Below are positions 39,113-51,567 of a DNA stretch of 64,000 bases, piece by piece. The position numbers were made by a program, and so were the translations under genes. The stretch lies in NCBI RefSeq assembly GCF_003014675.1, contig NZ_PYAU01000001.1, positions 2,728,001 through 2,792,000 of the forward strand. The letters run 5' to 3'. A model generated the notes under the pieces. It saw only the letters and a program-made list of their open reading frames with translations, had not been told where the DNA came from and ran no database searches. Each line of letters begins with the position of its first letter. Within the stretch, counting starts at the first letter, position 1. Origin of the DNA: Labedella gwakjiensis (GTDB lineage Bacteria; Actinomycetota; Actinomycetes; Actinomycetales; Microbacteriaceae).

Positions 39113-39477
39113 TCGACTGGCTGACCGTCGTGCAGGTCGGCGTCGCCGTGATCGCCGGCCTGCTGTGTCTCGTGCTGGGTTTCGCCGGCCGCAAGCCGAG
39201 CGACCTCACACTCGGGGCGACGGCCGTCGTGGAGGTCCTGCTCCTCGTCCAGCTCGTCGTGTCGATCGTCTCCCCAGCCGTGGGCAACTCCCCGACAGGC
39301 GACGCCCTCGAGTTCGGCCTCTACCTCGGGTCCGCCATCCTGCTGCCGATCGGCGCCGGTTTCTGGGCGCTCGTCGACCGATCGAAGTGGGCGACCGTGA
39401 TCCTCGGGGTCGCGAACCTCGCGATCGCCGTCATGGTCTACCGCATGCACCAGATCTGGTTCGTGCAGGGCGGGTAG
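39109..39477 (+). CDS. small four-helix membrane protein
   Basis: 122 residues, mostly hydrophobic, with about four membrane helices, starting at GTG 39109, which overlaps the truB stop (GTGA). I do not recognise a named family. It lies with the next membrane protein between truB and ribF, and the tight overlaps imply one transcript. Confidence 0.75.
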   Translation: MIDWLTVVQVGVAVIAGLLCLVLGFAGRKPSDLTLGATAVVEVLLLVQLVVSIVSPAVGNSPTGDALEFGLYLGSAILLPIGAGFWALVDRSKWATVILGVANLAIAVMVYRMHQIWFVQGG

Positions 39478-39489
39478 ACTGAAGGCTCT

Positions 39490-39960
39490 ATGACCGCGTC
39501 AACCTCTCCGTCCGCGCGCACGTCCACGGCCGGTGCCGGACGGGTCCTCGTCGTCGTGTATGCGATCCTCGCCCTCGCGGCCACCGGGCGCTCGTTCTAC
39601 CAGATCGTCTCGGAGTTCGACGAGGCGCCCGTCGCGTACACGCTGTCCGCCGTCGCCGCGGTCGTCTACATCCTCGCGACGGTCGCCCTCGTGGCACCCG
39701 GAGAGACGTGGCGACGCGTGGCGCTCGTGACGATCGGCTTCGAGCTCGTCGGGGTGCTCGTCGTCGGAACCATGAGCCTCGTCGTTCCCGAGCTCTTCGC
39801 CCACGCATCGGTGTGGAGCTGGTTCGGCATGGGCTACCTCTTCATCCCCCTCGTGCTTCCGGTCCTCGGACTCCTGTACCTCACGCGGCGCGGCCGCGTG
39901 GGTCGGTCGAATCCGGTGGCGGGCGCGACCCCGTCGGCGGGGAGCGGGCGCGAGGCATGA
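39490..39960 (+). CDS. small four-helix membrane protein
   Basis: 156 residues: a Ser/Thr-rich N-terminus, then about four membrane helices (VLVVVYAILALAA, AVVYILATVALVAP, LVTIGFELVGVLVVGTMSLV, YLFIPLVLPVLGLLYL) and a basic tail. No family is recognised. TAGACT overlapping the previous stop (39475-39480) could be a promoter. Its stop overlaps the ribF start (ATGA). Confidence 0.78.
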   Translation: MTASTSPSARTSTAGAGRVLVVVYAILALAATGRSFYQIVSEFDEAPVAYTLSAVAAVVYILATVALVAPGETWRRVALVTIGFELVGVLVVGTMSLVVPELFAHASVWSWFGMGYLFIPLVLPVLGLLYLTRRGRVGRSNPVAGATPSAGSGREA

Positions 39961-40892
39961 TCGTCTTCGACGGACCCGGCGCCGTTCCCGCCGACTTCGG
40001 ACCATCCGCCGTGACGATCGGCAAGTTCGACGGCGTCCACGCCGGTCATCGCGCGGTCATCGCGGAGCTGCTCGCCGATGCGCGCGCGGCCGGACTCGCG
40101 AGCGTCGTGGTCACCTTCGATCGTCATCCTCTCGCGCTCCTGCGCCCCGAGCTGCGCCCGGAGCCCCTCGTGGGCGTCGATCAGAAGCTGCGCCTCCTGG
40201 GCGAGACGGGGGTCGACGCGACCCTGCTCCTCACCTTCGACGAGGCGCTCGCGCGCCTGACACCGGAGGAGTTCGTGTCGCACGTCCTCGTCGAGCGGGT
40301 TCACGCCCGTTCGGTGCTCGTGGGGGAGGACTTCCGTTTCGGGCGCGGCGGGGCCGGCGACGTCGCGGAGCTCGAGCGCCTCGGCACGCTGTATGGCTTC
40401 ACCGTTCGAACCGTCGGCGACGTGCTCGTGGGCCAGGCCGGTCGTGTGTCCTCGACGCGCATCCGTGCGCTCCTCGGCGACGGCGACGTCGCGGGGGCCG
40501 GCGAACTCCTCGGACATGTCCCCACGGTCCGCGGGGTGGTCGTGCACGGAGCGAAGCGCGGCCGTGAGCTCGGGTTCCCGACCGCCAACCTCTCGCCCGA
40601 TTCGGACGGACTCATCCCCGCCGACGGCATCTACGCCGGCTGGTTCGAGGTGGACGGCAGCGTCTATCCCGCAGCGATCTCCGTGGGGGACAACCCGACG
40701 TTCGAGGGTGTCCCGCAGCGACAGGTCGAGGCCTATCTCCTGGACCAGGACATCGACCTGTACGGGAAGGTCGTCGACGTGCGCTTCGTCGAGCGAATCC
40801 GCGGCATGGTCGCGTACGAGGGCATCGAGCCCCTCATCCGGCAGATGACCGACGATGTGCGGCGCGTGCGCGAGGTCCTCGGCTGCGGCTGA
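39957..40892 (+). CDS. ribF: bifunctional riboflavin kinase/FAD synthetase
   Basis: Makes FMN from riboflavin and FAD from FMN. 311 residues. N-terminal nucleotidyltransferase domain: VTIGKFDGVHAGHRAVI, TFDRHPLALLRPE, and VSSTRIRALLGDGDV. C-terminal flavokinase domain: HGAKRGRELGFPTANLS and DGIYAGWF, with catalytic Glu in VEAYLLD. ATG 39957 overlaps the preceding stop by four bases. The truB-ribF neighbourhood is widespread. Confidence 0.96.
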   Translation: MIVFDGPGAVPADFGPSAVTIGKFDGVHAGHRAVIAELLADARAAGLASVVVTFDRHPLALLRPELRPEPLVGVDQKLRLLGETGVDATLLLTFDEALARLTPEEFVSHVLVERVHARSVLVGEDFRFGRGGAGDVAELERLGTLYGFTVRTVGDVLVGQAGRVSSTRIRALLGDGDVAGAGELLGHVPTVRGVVVHGAKRGRELGFPTANLSPDSDGLIPADGIYAGWFEVDGSVYPAAISVGDNPTFEGVPQRQVEAYLLDQDIDLYGKVVDVRFVERIRGMVAYEGIEPLIRQMTDDVRRVREVLGCG

Positions 40893-40921
40893 TCGGAACG
40901 GCCGCCTCGATCGGCCTCTGG

Positions 40922-41596
40922 TCAGACGACGCCGGGGTGCGGAGTGCCCGGTCGTATGGGTGCGAGCACGCGGCTGCGACCGCCGCCCGGTGCCCGTCGA
41001 CCGGTGAGGTACAGGATCACGCTCTCGGCCGTACCCTCGATGACGGGGCCTCGTCCCACGCTCCAGCCGTCGTCGACGGCGAGCATCGTGCGGCTGCGGA
41101 GCGCGACTCGCGTGCGGAGGCCCGCGAGGGCCGACGCCTGTCGACCCACGGAATGCGTCGTGGCGGCGGCGAAGGGCACGTGCAGTCCCGCCGGGTGGGC
41201 CGCGTCGTAGCCGTGGACGACGACCTCGAAGAGTTCGCCGGGGTTGATGCGTCCGCGGCCTGAGCGCTTGTCCTCCGCGATCAGGCGCAGTTCGCCGACG
41301 AGGTCCCAGCCGGACACGGTCGATGCTCGATTGCGGGCGATGCCGTCCATCGACGACATCGGGTTCAGGTGACGACCCGACACCGTCGCGCGTGCGATGT
41401 CGCCCACCAGCTGGGGTGTGGGAGAGCCGACGCGCCAGACGAGGTGGGCGATGGCGTCCTTGGCGGTCCACCCTGCGCAGAGGCTCTCGGTGTTCCACTG
41501 TGCATCGCTCGCGGTCGACAGGGTGTCAGCGAGTGTCTCGAGAGCACGTGCGATCGCTGTTCCGCGGTCGTCGTCTGCGGAGGATGATCGTGCCAT
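40922..41596 (-). CDS. maleylpyruvate isomerase family (DinB/MDMPI) protein
   Basis: 224 residues. The N-terminal domain matches the mycothiol-dependent maleylpyruvate isomerase group (WNTESLCAGWTAKDAIAHLVWRVG, with the metal-site histidine in AIAHL; ELFEVVVHGYDAAHPAG supplies another histidine). The C-terminal part (VIEGTAESVILYLTGRRA) is the usual second domain. The substrate is unknown; a mycothiol transferase role is inferred from the family. Confidence 0.82.
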   Translation of the reverse strand: MARSSSADDDRGTAIARALETLADTLSTASDAQWNTESLCAGWTAKDAIAHLVWRVGSPTPQLVGDIARATVSGRHLNPMSSMDGIARNRASTVSGWDLVGELRLIAEDKRSGRGRINPGELFEVVVHGYDAAHPAGLHVPFAAATTHSVGRQASALAGLRTRVALRSRTMLAVDDGWSVGRGPVIEGTAESVILYLTGRRAPGGGRSRVLAPIRPGTPHPGVV

Positions 41597-41602
41597 GCGG
41601 CC

Positions 41603-41608
41603 AGACTA
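41603..41608 (-). promoter_or_regulatory. -10 hexamer TAGTCT of the MDMPI gene (leaderless)
   Basis: Minus-strand TAGTCT, six-base gap, ATG 41596. Confidence 0.65.
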
Positions 41609-41671
41609 GCCGCGTCAATCGGTCTGCGGGAGCCCTGGACGCCGGGTTCCGAGGCGTGCGTCGGCGAGGGG

Positions 41672-42574
41672 TCACGGCCTGGGGCGCCGCACGGTGTCGG
41701 CGATCGTCGCGATGTGCTCCGGCGCAACGCGGCAGCACCCTCCGATGAGCGCGGCTCCCTCGTTGAGCCACTCCGCGAGGAGGTCGGACGGAAGCGCCGG
41801 GCTCCCCATCCACCGGCGATTCTTGGCGTCCCATTCCTCGCCCGAGTTGGGATAGACGACGGCGGGTTTCCGCGTGGCATGAGCGACGGCGCGCAGAGCC
41901 GTCGTCACCTCGATGGGTGCGCAGCAGTTCACGCCCGTCGCCGCGATCTCCGGCGTCTCGTCGGCCACCGAGAACACGTCGTGGAGGGAATCGCCCGATC
42001 GTGTCACGCCGCCGGCCACGGTCACGCTCAGCCAGGCGACGGCCCCGGTGCCGTCGAGTGCGCGAGCGACGGCCTCGGCCTCGGCGAGAGAGGGGATCGT
42101 CTCGATCGCCAGCACGTCGGGACCCGCGGCCCAGAGCCGTTCGATCCGTGGCCGGTGCCATGCCTCGAGCTCGGCGACGGTGCGTCCGTATCGCCCGTGG
42201 TACTCCGAGCCGTCGGCGAGGGTCGCCCCGTACGGTCCGACGGAGGCGGCGACGACGTGTCCTGTCCCTGCCCGTTCGGCGGACTCGCGCGCCAGCCGAA
42301 CGCTCGTGCCGAGAGCCCGAGCCGCCTCGGTCTCCGACAGGCCCGCACGGAGGAAGCCGTCGCTCGACACCTGGTAAGAGGCCGAGGTGGCGATTCGGGC
42401 TCCGGCCGCGAAGAAGGCGTCGTGCGCGCTCGCGATGGCGTCCGGTTCCTCCCTCAGGACCCTGGCGCTCCACAGGTGCCCGCTCGCGTCGTATCCGCGC
42501 GCGTCGAGGAGCGTCCCGAGCCCGCCGTCGAGCACGACGGGGCTCGCGCCGAGGAGGTCGGTGAAGCTTCCCAC
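41672..42574 (-). CDS. mmuM: homocysteine S-methyltransferase
   Basis: Zinc-dependent methyltransferase that uses S-methylmethionine to methylate homocysteine. 300 residues. N-terminal VVLDGGLGTLLDARGYD; zinc cysteines in GVNCCAP and the C-terminal IGGCCRVAPEHI. GTG 42574 is chosen over the longer open frame because TACACT lies six bases before it and the family begins at this point. It is divergent from the copper ATPase. Confidence 0.9.
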   Translation of the reverse strand: MGSFTDLLGASPVVLDGGLGTLLDARGYDASGHLWSARVLREEPDAIASAHDAFFAAGARIATSASYQVSSDGFLRAGLSETEAARALGTSVRLARESAERAGTGHVVAASVGPYGATLADGSEYHGRYGRTVAELEAWHRPRIERLWAAGPDVLAIETIPSLAEAEAVARALDGTGAVAWLSVTVAGGVTRSGDSLHDVFSVADETPEIAATGVNCCAPIEVTTALRAVAHATRKPAVVYPNSGEEWDAKNRRWMGSPALPSDLLAEWLNEGAALIGGCCRVAPEHIATIADTVRRPRP

Positions 42575-42580
42575 CTCGGC

Positions 42581-42586
42581 AGTGTA
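42581..42586 (-). promoter_or_regulatory. -10 hexamer TACACT of mmuM (leaderless)
   Basis: Minus-strand TACACT, six-base gap, GTG 42574. Confidence 0.6.
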
Positions 42587-42633
42587 CGGCGCTCGTCGCC
42601 GAGGTGACGGATTCGATGACCCCTCGTGACGGA

Positions 42634-42650
42634 ATACCCCACTGGGGTAT
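42634..42650. promoter_or_regulatory. CsoR-like copper operator
   Basis: ATACCCCACTGGGGTAT is a perfect 8+1+8 palindrome of the G/C-tract type bound by CsoR copper repressors. It lies between a possible -35 (GTGACG, 42626-42631) and -10 (TATGGT, 42650-42655) of the copper ATPase gene, so a bound repressor would block transcription. No csoR gene is in the window. Confidence 0.7.
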
Positions 42651-42665
42651 ATGGTTGAGCGTGTT

Positions 42666-45044
<2,379 letters not shown>

Positions 45045-45050
45045 CCGCGC

Positions 45051-45110
45051 CAGGTCGAGCCGAGCGCTGCACGACACCGTGCGGCGCTCGGCTCGACCTG
45101 TCGCGTTTCT
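45051..45110. terminator. long hairpin terminator after copA
   Basis: CAGGTCGAGCCGAGCGC (45051-45067) pairs perfectly with the run ending at 45100; the stem continues inward through GCACG/CGTGC to an ACAC loop, about 23 base pairs in all. TCGCGTTTCT follows. It separates converging genes. Confidence 0.75.
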
Positions 45111-45170
45111 GTCGGTGGGCGGAGCGTCGGTGGGCGGAGCGTCGGTCAGCGGAGCGTCGGTCAGCGGATG
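45111..45170. repeat. 15-base tandem repeat, four units
   Basis: GTCGGTGGGCGGAGC occurs twice, then GTCGGTCAGCGGAGC, then GTCGGTCAGCGGATG. The last unit contains the stop codon of the convergent membrane-protein gene (45161-45163). It probably arose by slippage. Confidence 0.85.
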
Positions 45171-46282
45171 AACTGGAGCGCGAGCCAGGCGACGCCGATC
45201 GTCACGGTCACGATGATGGCGAGCCAGGGTGTGCCACGGCGGAGGCGGCGCCCGCCGGAACCCACCACGTAGCGGCGGGGCGCGGGCGACGGCGCCCCGA
45301 CGCCTGCGGCCGATGACGGTGCGGCCCCCGACAGCGCTCCGAGGGAGGCGTTCGACAGGACGGATGCCGGGTCCTGGCCCGGTACGCGCTCGTCACGGTA
45401 TCGCCCGGCACTCCGGTGCAGCTTCGCCACGAGCGTGTCGTGGATGCGGAAGAGGCTCCGCCACTCCCGCGCGTCCGTGAACTCGAACGGGATGGTCGAA
45501 TAGAAGAAGACCCAGTCGTCCACGATCTCAACGTCGAGCCGGCTCGAATCGTCGACGAGGAGCGCCATCACGTCGGGCGTGAACACGTAGAGCGCGTCCC
45601 GCTCGTAGCGGTTCGGACAGTAGAGGGTGAAGAAGCGGTCGAAGTCGCCCTCGAGCGAGAGGACCTGGTCGCGGTCGAACGCGAACGGGATGATGCCGGC
45701 CCCGAAGAGACCGTTGTTGCCGCGTGCGTCGAGCACCATGTGGGGGAGAGGACGCTCGAGGCGCATGGCGGCGTAGCCGATCCGGTACGTCCGTCGGGAC
45801 TTTCCGCTTCCGACCGTCCACTGGTACGAGCCGAACTCCACGAGCGGACCGTCGACGGATCGGAAGCACGCGTCGCGCGAGCGGCTCGACCCCACGTCGA
45901 AGGCCGCACCGGGGTAGTCGACGCTGTCCGCTGGTTCGTCGTAGCGGAACCCGTTCGCCTCCGCGAACCGGTACAGCCGCAGCCGACGGGTCCAGGAGAC
46001 CCAGCCGACGTGCCGTGCCAGCAGGACCGCGAGTGTCGCTGCACCGAAGACGACGACGGGGAAGAGCAGAGCGGCCGGTTCGAAGCCCCCGCTCGTGGCC
46101 GTGAGGAGGATGCCGAGCAGGGGGACGCCGCCGACGAGCACGCCGATCACGACGATCGCTCCCATGGCGAGCCCCGTCATGTCGTTCCACCGACGACTCG
46201 AGGCCTCGCGGCGACGGAACTCCGCCACCTCCGCCCGGGAGACGGTGCCGTCGAGCGCCCGCGTGTCCGGTTCCGATCTCAT
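45161..46282 (-). CDS. membrane protein of unknown function
   Basis: 373 residues. Two membrane helices (about 38-60 and 68-90) are followed by a large soluble domain (LYRFAEANGFRYDEPADSV, VDGPLVEFGSYQWTVG, YVFTPDVMALLVDD, DDWVFFYSTIPFEF) and, after a Pro/Ser/Ala-rich linker, a C-terminal helix (WLAIIVTVTIGVAWLALQF). I do not recognise the family. Its end overlaps a 15-base tandem repeat. Confidence 0.8.
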   Translation of the reverse strand: MRSEPDTRALDGTVSRAEVAEFRRREASSRRWNDMTGLAMGAIVVIGVLVGGVPLLGILLTATSGGFEPAALLFPVVVFGAATLAVLLARHVGWVSWTRRLRLYRFAEANGFRYDEPADSVDYPGAAFDVGSSRSRDACFRSVDGPLVEFGSYQWTVGSGKSRRTYRIGYAAMRLERPLPHMVLDARGNNGLFGAGIIPFAFDRDQVLSLEGDFDRFFTLYCPNRYERDALYVFTPDVMALLVDDSSRLDVEIVDDWVFFYSTIPFEFTDAREWRSLFRIHDTLVAKLHRSAGRYRDERVPGQDPASVLSNASLGALSGAAPSSAAGVGAPSPAPRRYVVGSGGRRLRRGTPWLAIIVTVTIGVAWLALQFIR

Positions 46283-46313
46283 GTCGCCACCCCCACGGAG
46301 GCCAGCGTATCGA

Positions 46314-46652
46314 TCACTTCAGGGGATCATGACCCCAGTTCATGAGCGAGTACCGCCAGTCGGTCTCGCTGATGTCGCCAGACGGGCGTTGCGCTCGGTG
46401 ACGCGAGACGTAACCGACCACCTTCTTCATGTGGGAGAGGTCGGAGTCGCTCAGGTCATCCTTCTTGGTGCGGAGCAGCTCGACGATCCGCCGTCCGCTT
46501 CGATGACCCGTCGACTCGCTTCCACCGTTCTTCTGCCCGACGGCCTTCGACTCGTCGGTGTCGAGCCAGTCGGACAGCTCCGAGGGGGTCATGTTCACGG
46601 CGTCGTCGAAGTCGTGACGGATGTCGTCTGCATCGTCGTGTTTATCGCTCAT
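46314..46652 (-). CDS. DUF3140 family protein
   Basis: 112 residues, hydrophilic. The run MTPSELSDWLDTDES, then GHRSGRRIVELLRTKKDD, HMKKVVGYVSRHRAQRP and TDWRYSLMNWGHDP matches DUF3140, a family of unknown function, possibly DNA-binding through the charged helices. The frame is open upstream to 46766; ATG 46652 is chosen because the family's conserved part starts about 20 residues later. Confidence 0.8.
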   Translation of the reverse strand: MSDKHDDADDIRHDFDDAVNMTPSELSDWLDTDESKAVGQKNGGSESTGHRSGRRIVELLRTKKDDLSDSDLSHMKKVVGYVSRHRAQRPSGDISETDWRYSLMNWGHDPLK

Positions 46653-46810
46653 CCGTCGATCGTGCACGACGCCGCTGTCGTTCCCGGGGGGCTTGCGATC
46701 ATCGGGTCCGGTCGTCGTCACGGGGAGCTCGCCGGGAGTGACGTCGCCTCGGGGCGCGGCGTACACTGACGGAACCGCGACCGATCGACGACGATGGGCG
46801 AATTCCGGCT

Positions 46811-48055
46811 ATGCGCAATCCCTGGTTGGCGACTCCCGACTCGCCCCGTGCCGTGAGGGAACTCGTCCGCGCGTCCTGGGCACGATCGGAGCAGGCGTCG
46901 CTCGACCCGGAACGGCTGAGCCCTCCGATCGAGTTCTCGGAGGACGAGCTGCGCGACTACCGTCTCGCGCATCCGCTCGCCGGTGTGCTGCCCGTGGTGC
47001 GGAAGCTCCTCGTGCGCGACATCGAGGACGACTCCGGACTCGTGGTCGCCGTCGGAGACGCTCGCGGACGGCTGCTCTGGGTGGACGGCGACGCGGGACT
47101 GCGGCGACGGGCTGAGGGGATGCTCTTCGTGGAGGGCGCCGGCTGGTCGGAGGCGGCGGTGGGCACGAGCGCCCCGGGCACGGCGCTCGAACTCGACCAC
47201 GGCATCCAGATCCACGCGGCCGAGCACTTCAACACGATCGTGCACCCCTGGAGCTGCACGGCCGTCCCCGTGCACGACCCCGAGACGCGCGGCATCCTCG
47301 GCGTCATCGACATCACGGGCGGCCTCGACGCCGTGGCCCCGCACACCCTCGCCCTCATGGAGGCGACCGCGACCGCGATGGAGTCGGAGCTCCTCGTGCA
47401 GCGACTCCGCTCGCGCGGCTCGCGGCCGGCATCGACCCGCGGGACGTCTCCGAGCACACGTCATACGCTCGCCGTCCTCGGGCGCGACGCTGGCCTCCTG
47501 AGCGATGCTGCGGGAGCGCCACCGACCACATTGAGCGTCCGCCACACGGAGATCCTCACGCTCCTCGCCTGGCATCGCGACGGTCTCTCGGCGCACGAGC
47601 TCGCAAGCCTCCTCTACGGGGATCCCGATGCAGCCGTGACGCTCCGCGCGGAACTCGTCCGTTTGCGCCGTGCCCTCGCGCGCGTCGCCCCGGGACTCGT
47701 GCCCGAATCCCGGCCGTACCGTCTGCGGGAGCGGCTCGACGTCGACGCGTCCGGCGTGCTGTCCCTCCTCGATCGCGGGGCGCACCGCGTGGCGCTCTCG
47801 GCCTACGCCGGGCCCGTCGTTCCGTCGTCGACGGCTCCAGGGATCGAGGACATCCGGGAGGAGGTCGCTACCCGCCTGCGGGCATCGCTCCTCGACGACG
47901 CCTCCGCCGACGTCCTCCTCGACTTCGCGCGACGCGACGACCGCTCCGACGACGTCGAACTGTGGACGGCGTGCCTGCGTCTCCTCCCGCAGCGCTCGCC
48001 GAAGCGCGCGGGCGTCGTCGCGCACCTGGAGCAGATCGAGCGCTCCCTCGGCTGA
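46811..48055 (+). CDS. GAF-domain transcriptional regulator
   Basis: 414 residues resembling the AcoR/GAF sensor class but without the sigma-54 AAA domain. N-terminal helices ([21 protein letters not shown]), a GAF domain (about 80-195: [41 protein letters not shown]), then a DNA-binding winged-helix-like region ([21 protein letters not shown], about 240-300). It precedes an aldehyde dehydrogenase by 86 bases and probably controls it. TACACT at 46762-46767 is a possible -10. Confidence 0.85.
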   Translation: MRNPWLATPDSPRAVRELVRASWARSEQASLDPERLSPPIEFSEDELRDYRLAHPLAGVLPVVRKLLVRDIEDDSGLVVAVGDARGRLLWVDGDAGLRRRAEGMLFVEGAGWSEAAVGTSAPGTALELDHGIQIHAAEHFNTIVHPWSCTAVPVHDPETRGILGVIDITGGLDAVAPHTLALMEATATAMESELLVQRLRSRGSRPASTRGTSPSTRHTLAVLGRDAGLLSDAAGAPPTTLSVRHTEILTLLAWHRDGLSAHELASLLYGDPDAAVTLRAELVRLRRALARVAPGLVPESRPYRLRERLDVDASGVLSLLDRGAHRVALSAYAGPVVPSSTAPGIEDIREEVATRLRASLLDDASADVLLDFARRDDRSDDVELWTACLRLLPQRSPKRAGVVAHLEQIERSLG

Positions 48056-48063
48056 CGGGCCTC

Positions 48064-48078
48064 GCAACTCGTTGCAAC
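48064..48078. promoter_or_regulatory. candidate operator before the aldehyde dehydrogenase
   Basis: GCAAC-TC-GTTGC overlaps the palindrome GTTGCAAC. A -10-like TAGCGT follows at 48090-48095, so the site overlaps or borders the -35 position. It is a plausible binding site for the adjacent GAF regulator. Confidence 0.5.
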
Positions 48079-48141
48079 CTCCCTCGACGTAGCGTCGTCA
48101 CGACCCCACCGGGTCGACCAGACCTGAGTCGAAGGAGACAC

Positions 48142-49665
<1,524 letters not shown>

Positions 49666-49677
49666 TCAATCAAGGCC

Positions 49678-49713
49678 CCCGGGGCGCGGGCGCGCACCCG
49701 CCCGCGCCCCGGG
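49678..49713. other. GC hairpin between the aldehyde dehydrogenase and DUF779 genes
   Basis: CCCGGGGCGCGGGCG pairs perfectly with CGCCCGCGCCCCGGG (15 base pairs, six-base loop). No T-run follows, so it may stabilise the upstream mRNA or partly attenuate transcription. Confidence 0.6.
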
Positions 49714-49774
49714 AACCATCGGCGACCACAGGCGTATCCTCGACAGGGAGGATGCCCATCTGCAAGGAGGCAGT

Positions 49775-50176
49775 ATGAACCGCGTCGATCTCACTCCCGC
49801 AACGGCCGATCTCCTGCGCGAGCTCGCCGCCGTTCACGGTCCGCTGATGTTCCACCAGTCGGGCGGCTGCTGCGACGGGAGCTCGCCCATGTGCTACCCG
49901 GTCGGCATGTTCCGGACGGGCGGCGCCGACATCCTGCTGGGGGAGCTCCACGTCGACGGGCTCGACCCCATCGAGTTCTACATGTCGCGGTCGCAGTACG
50001 AGTACTGGAAGTACACCCACCTCACGGTCGACGTCGTGCAGGGGCGGGGGAGCGGCTTCTCCGTCGAGGCGCCCACCGGCAAACGATTCCTCATCCGATC
50101 CCGCATGCTGGACGACGCCGAGCTCGCGGAGTTCGACCTCCTCCCTGCCTCGACCGTCCCGGTGCCCGGAGCGTGA
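49775..50176 (+). CDS. DUF779 protein
   Basis: 133 residues with the family run MFHQSGGCCDGSSPMCYPVG near residue 25, which contains three cysteines, and YMSRSQYEYWKYTHLTVDVV. DUF779 proteins nearly always accompany ExaC-type aldehyde dehydrogenases; their role is unknown, and the cysteines suggest metal or thiol chemistry. AAGGAGG precedes ATG 49775. Confidence 0.9.
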   Translation: MNRVDLTPATADLLRELAAVHGPLMFHQSGGCCDGSSPMCYPVGMFRTGGADILLGELHVDGLDPIEFYMSRSQYEYWKYTHLTVDVVQGRGSGFSVEAPTGKRFLIRSRMLDDAELAEFDLLPASTVPVPGA

Positions 50177-50568
50177 GCGGTCTCAGCCTCTACCTCTGGT
50201 TCCCCGGCACCGCCGCTGAGGCGTTGTCGTTCTACCGCGACGTCTTCGACGGTGAGGTCGAGATGCACACTTTCCGCGACTTCGGCCGCACCGACGGGCC
50301 GGGCGACGCGATCGCCCACGGGATCCTGAGCGGACCGGTGAGCCTCTTCGCGACGGACACGGCAGGAGACGAGCCGTCCGTGTCGATGGAGGGGGCGAGT
50401 GTCGCGCTGCTCGGCACCGCCGACGGCGAGACCCTGACGCGCTGGTTCGAGCGACTGTCGGTCGGAGGCACGGTCATCGAGCCTCTTCGCGCGCAGCCGT
50501 GGGGAGCGACCGACGGCCAGGTCGTCGACCGGTACGGGATCCGGTGGCTGATCGGGTACGAGAACTGA
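50173..50568 (+). CDS. VOC-family protein, PhnB-like
   Basis: 131 residues with the vicinal-oxygen-chelate fold pattern of the PhnB/3-demethylubiquinone-type group: LYLWFPGTAAEALSFYRDVF, then AHGILSGPVSLFATD, and WGATDGQVVDRYGIRWLI. GTG 50173 overlaps the DUF779 stop (GTGA), so it is probably co-translated with the aldehyde module. The substrate is unknown. Confidence 0.83.
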   Translation: MSGLSLYLWFPGTAAEALSFYRDVFDGEVEMHTFRDFGRTDGPGDAIAHGILSGPVSLFATDTAGDEPSVSMEGASVALLGTADGETLTRWFERLSVGGTVIEPLRAQPWGATDGQVVDRYGIRWLIGYEN

Positions 50569-50611
50569 CGCGCTGCTCGGCGCACCGTGCCGACGGTGCG
50601 AGACTGACGTG

Positions 50612-51373
50612 ATGGACGAGATCAGGTACGTCGCGCTCGGGGACAGCTTCACGGAGGGCGTCGGGGACGACCGGCCCGACGGCACAGTGCGCGGCTGGGC
50701 CGACCTCGTCGCCGAGGGGCTCGCCGCGTCGGGAGCGCGCGTGCTGTACGCCAACCTGGCGATCCGCGGTCGCCTCCTCGGTCCGATCATCGACCAGCAG
50801 CTCGAACCCGCCATCGCTCTGGGACCCACGCTCGTGACGTTCAACGGCGGAGGGAACGACATGCTGCGCCCGAAGTCCGACCCCACGCTCCTGCTCGCGC
50901 GCATCGGGGCCGTGCTTGATCGCGTGGCCGAGTCGGGAGCGCAACTCGTGCTCCTGAGCGGAGCGAACCCCACGGGAGGGCTGCCGATGCGCAAGAGCAT
51001 CGAGGCCAAGGGAGACGCCCTCAACGCGCGGGTCGCGGCGCTCGCGGAGGAGCGCGGCGTGCTCTTCGCCGACAACTGGAGCGACGGCGAGCTCGCACGC
51101 TCGGCCTACTGGTCGCATGACCGCCTGCATCTCGGCCCGGTCGGACATCATCGCGTCGCCGCGCGGGTGCTCGCGACGCTCGGTTACGAGCACCCGGCGA
51201 GCTGGACCATCGACGCGCCGGGCGGCGCCTCGGCGAAGAGCTTCCGCGACGAGCTCACGTACTACCGCGAGCACGTCGTCCCGTGGATCCAGCGTCGGCT
51301 CACGGGGCGCTCGTCCGGCGACGGACGCATCGCCAAGTACGGGGCCTGGACGGAGATCGCGCCGCCCGCCTGA
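50612..51373 (+). CDS. SGNH/GDSL hydrolase
   Basis: 253 residues. Catalytic Ser in GDSFTEGVGDD at the N-terminus, oxyanion-hole Asn in TFNGGGNDML, and the Asp-His pair in SHDRLHLGPVGHH. There is no signal peptide, so it is cytoplasmic. It is an esterase or lipase-like enzyme of unknown substrate. GAGACT lies six bases before ATG 50612, a near match to the leaderless pattern. Confidence 0.88.
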   Translation: MDEIRYVALGDSFTEGVGDDRPDGTVRGWADLVAEGLAASGARVLYANLAIRGRLLGPIIDQQLEPAIALGPTLVTFNGGGNDMLRPKSDPTLLLARIGAVLDRVAESGAQLVLLSGANPTGGLPMRKSIEAKGDALNARVAALAEERGVLFADNWSDGELARSAYWSHDRLHLGPVGHHRVAARVLATLGYEHPASWTIDAPGGASAKSFRDELTYYREHVVPWIQRRLTGRSSGDGRIAKYGAWTEIAPPA

Positions 51374-51435
51374 CGCGAGGACGACGGCTCGACGCACCCG
51401 CCCACATCGGGTGCGCGAGGGCGCTCGTCGTGCCG

Positions 51436-51441
51436 TAGAAT
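51436..51441 (+). promoter_or_regulatory. -10 hexamer TAGAAT of the helicase gene
   Basis: TAGAAT implies a leader of about 120 bases before ATG 51568, with AGGAGG at 51559-51564. The leader has small inverted repeats but no recognised riboswitch. Confidence 0.5.
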
Positions 51442-51567
51442 GGGGGAGTCGCCTTCCACGGGGGTTCGACGATCCGCGAGTGTCATTCGCGTTGATCGTG
51501 TGAAACGCGGAAGCGACTCGATCAGGCCGATGCTCGCGCGTCGGTTCCTCGACTGCTCAGGAGGAGC

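Noticed and set aside
42651-42665. copA start at ATG 42651
   Set aside because: This ATG abuts the operator and lies inside the likely -10 element, so it would fall before the transcription start; ATG 42666 is preferred, though not proven.
45111-45170. Tandem repeat considered as a CRISPR fragment
   Set aside because: The units are contiguous, with no spacers, and no cas gene is nearby.
51442-51567. Helicase leader considered as a riboswitch
   Set aside because: Only short inverted repeats are visible and no conserved aptamer pattern is recognised.
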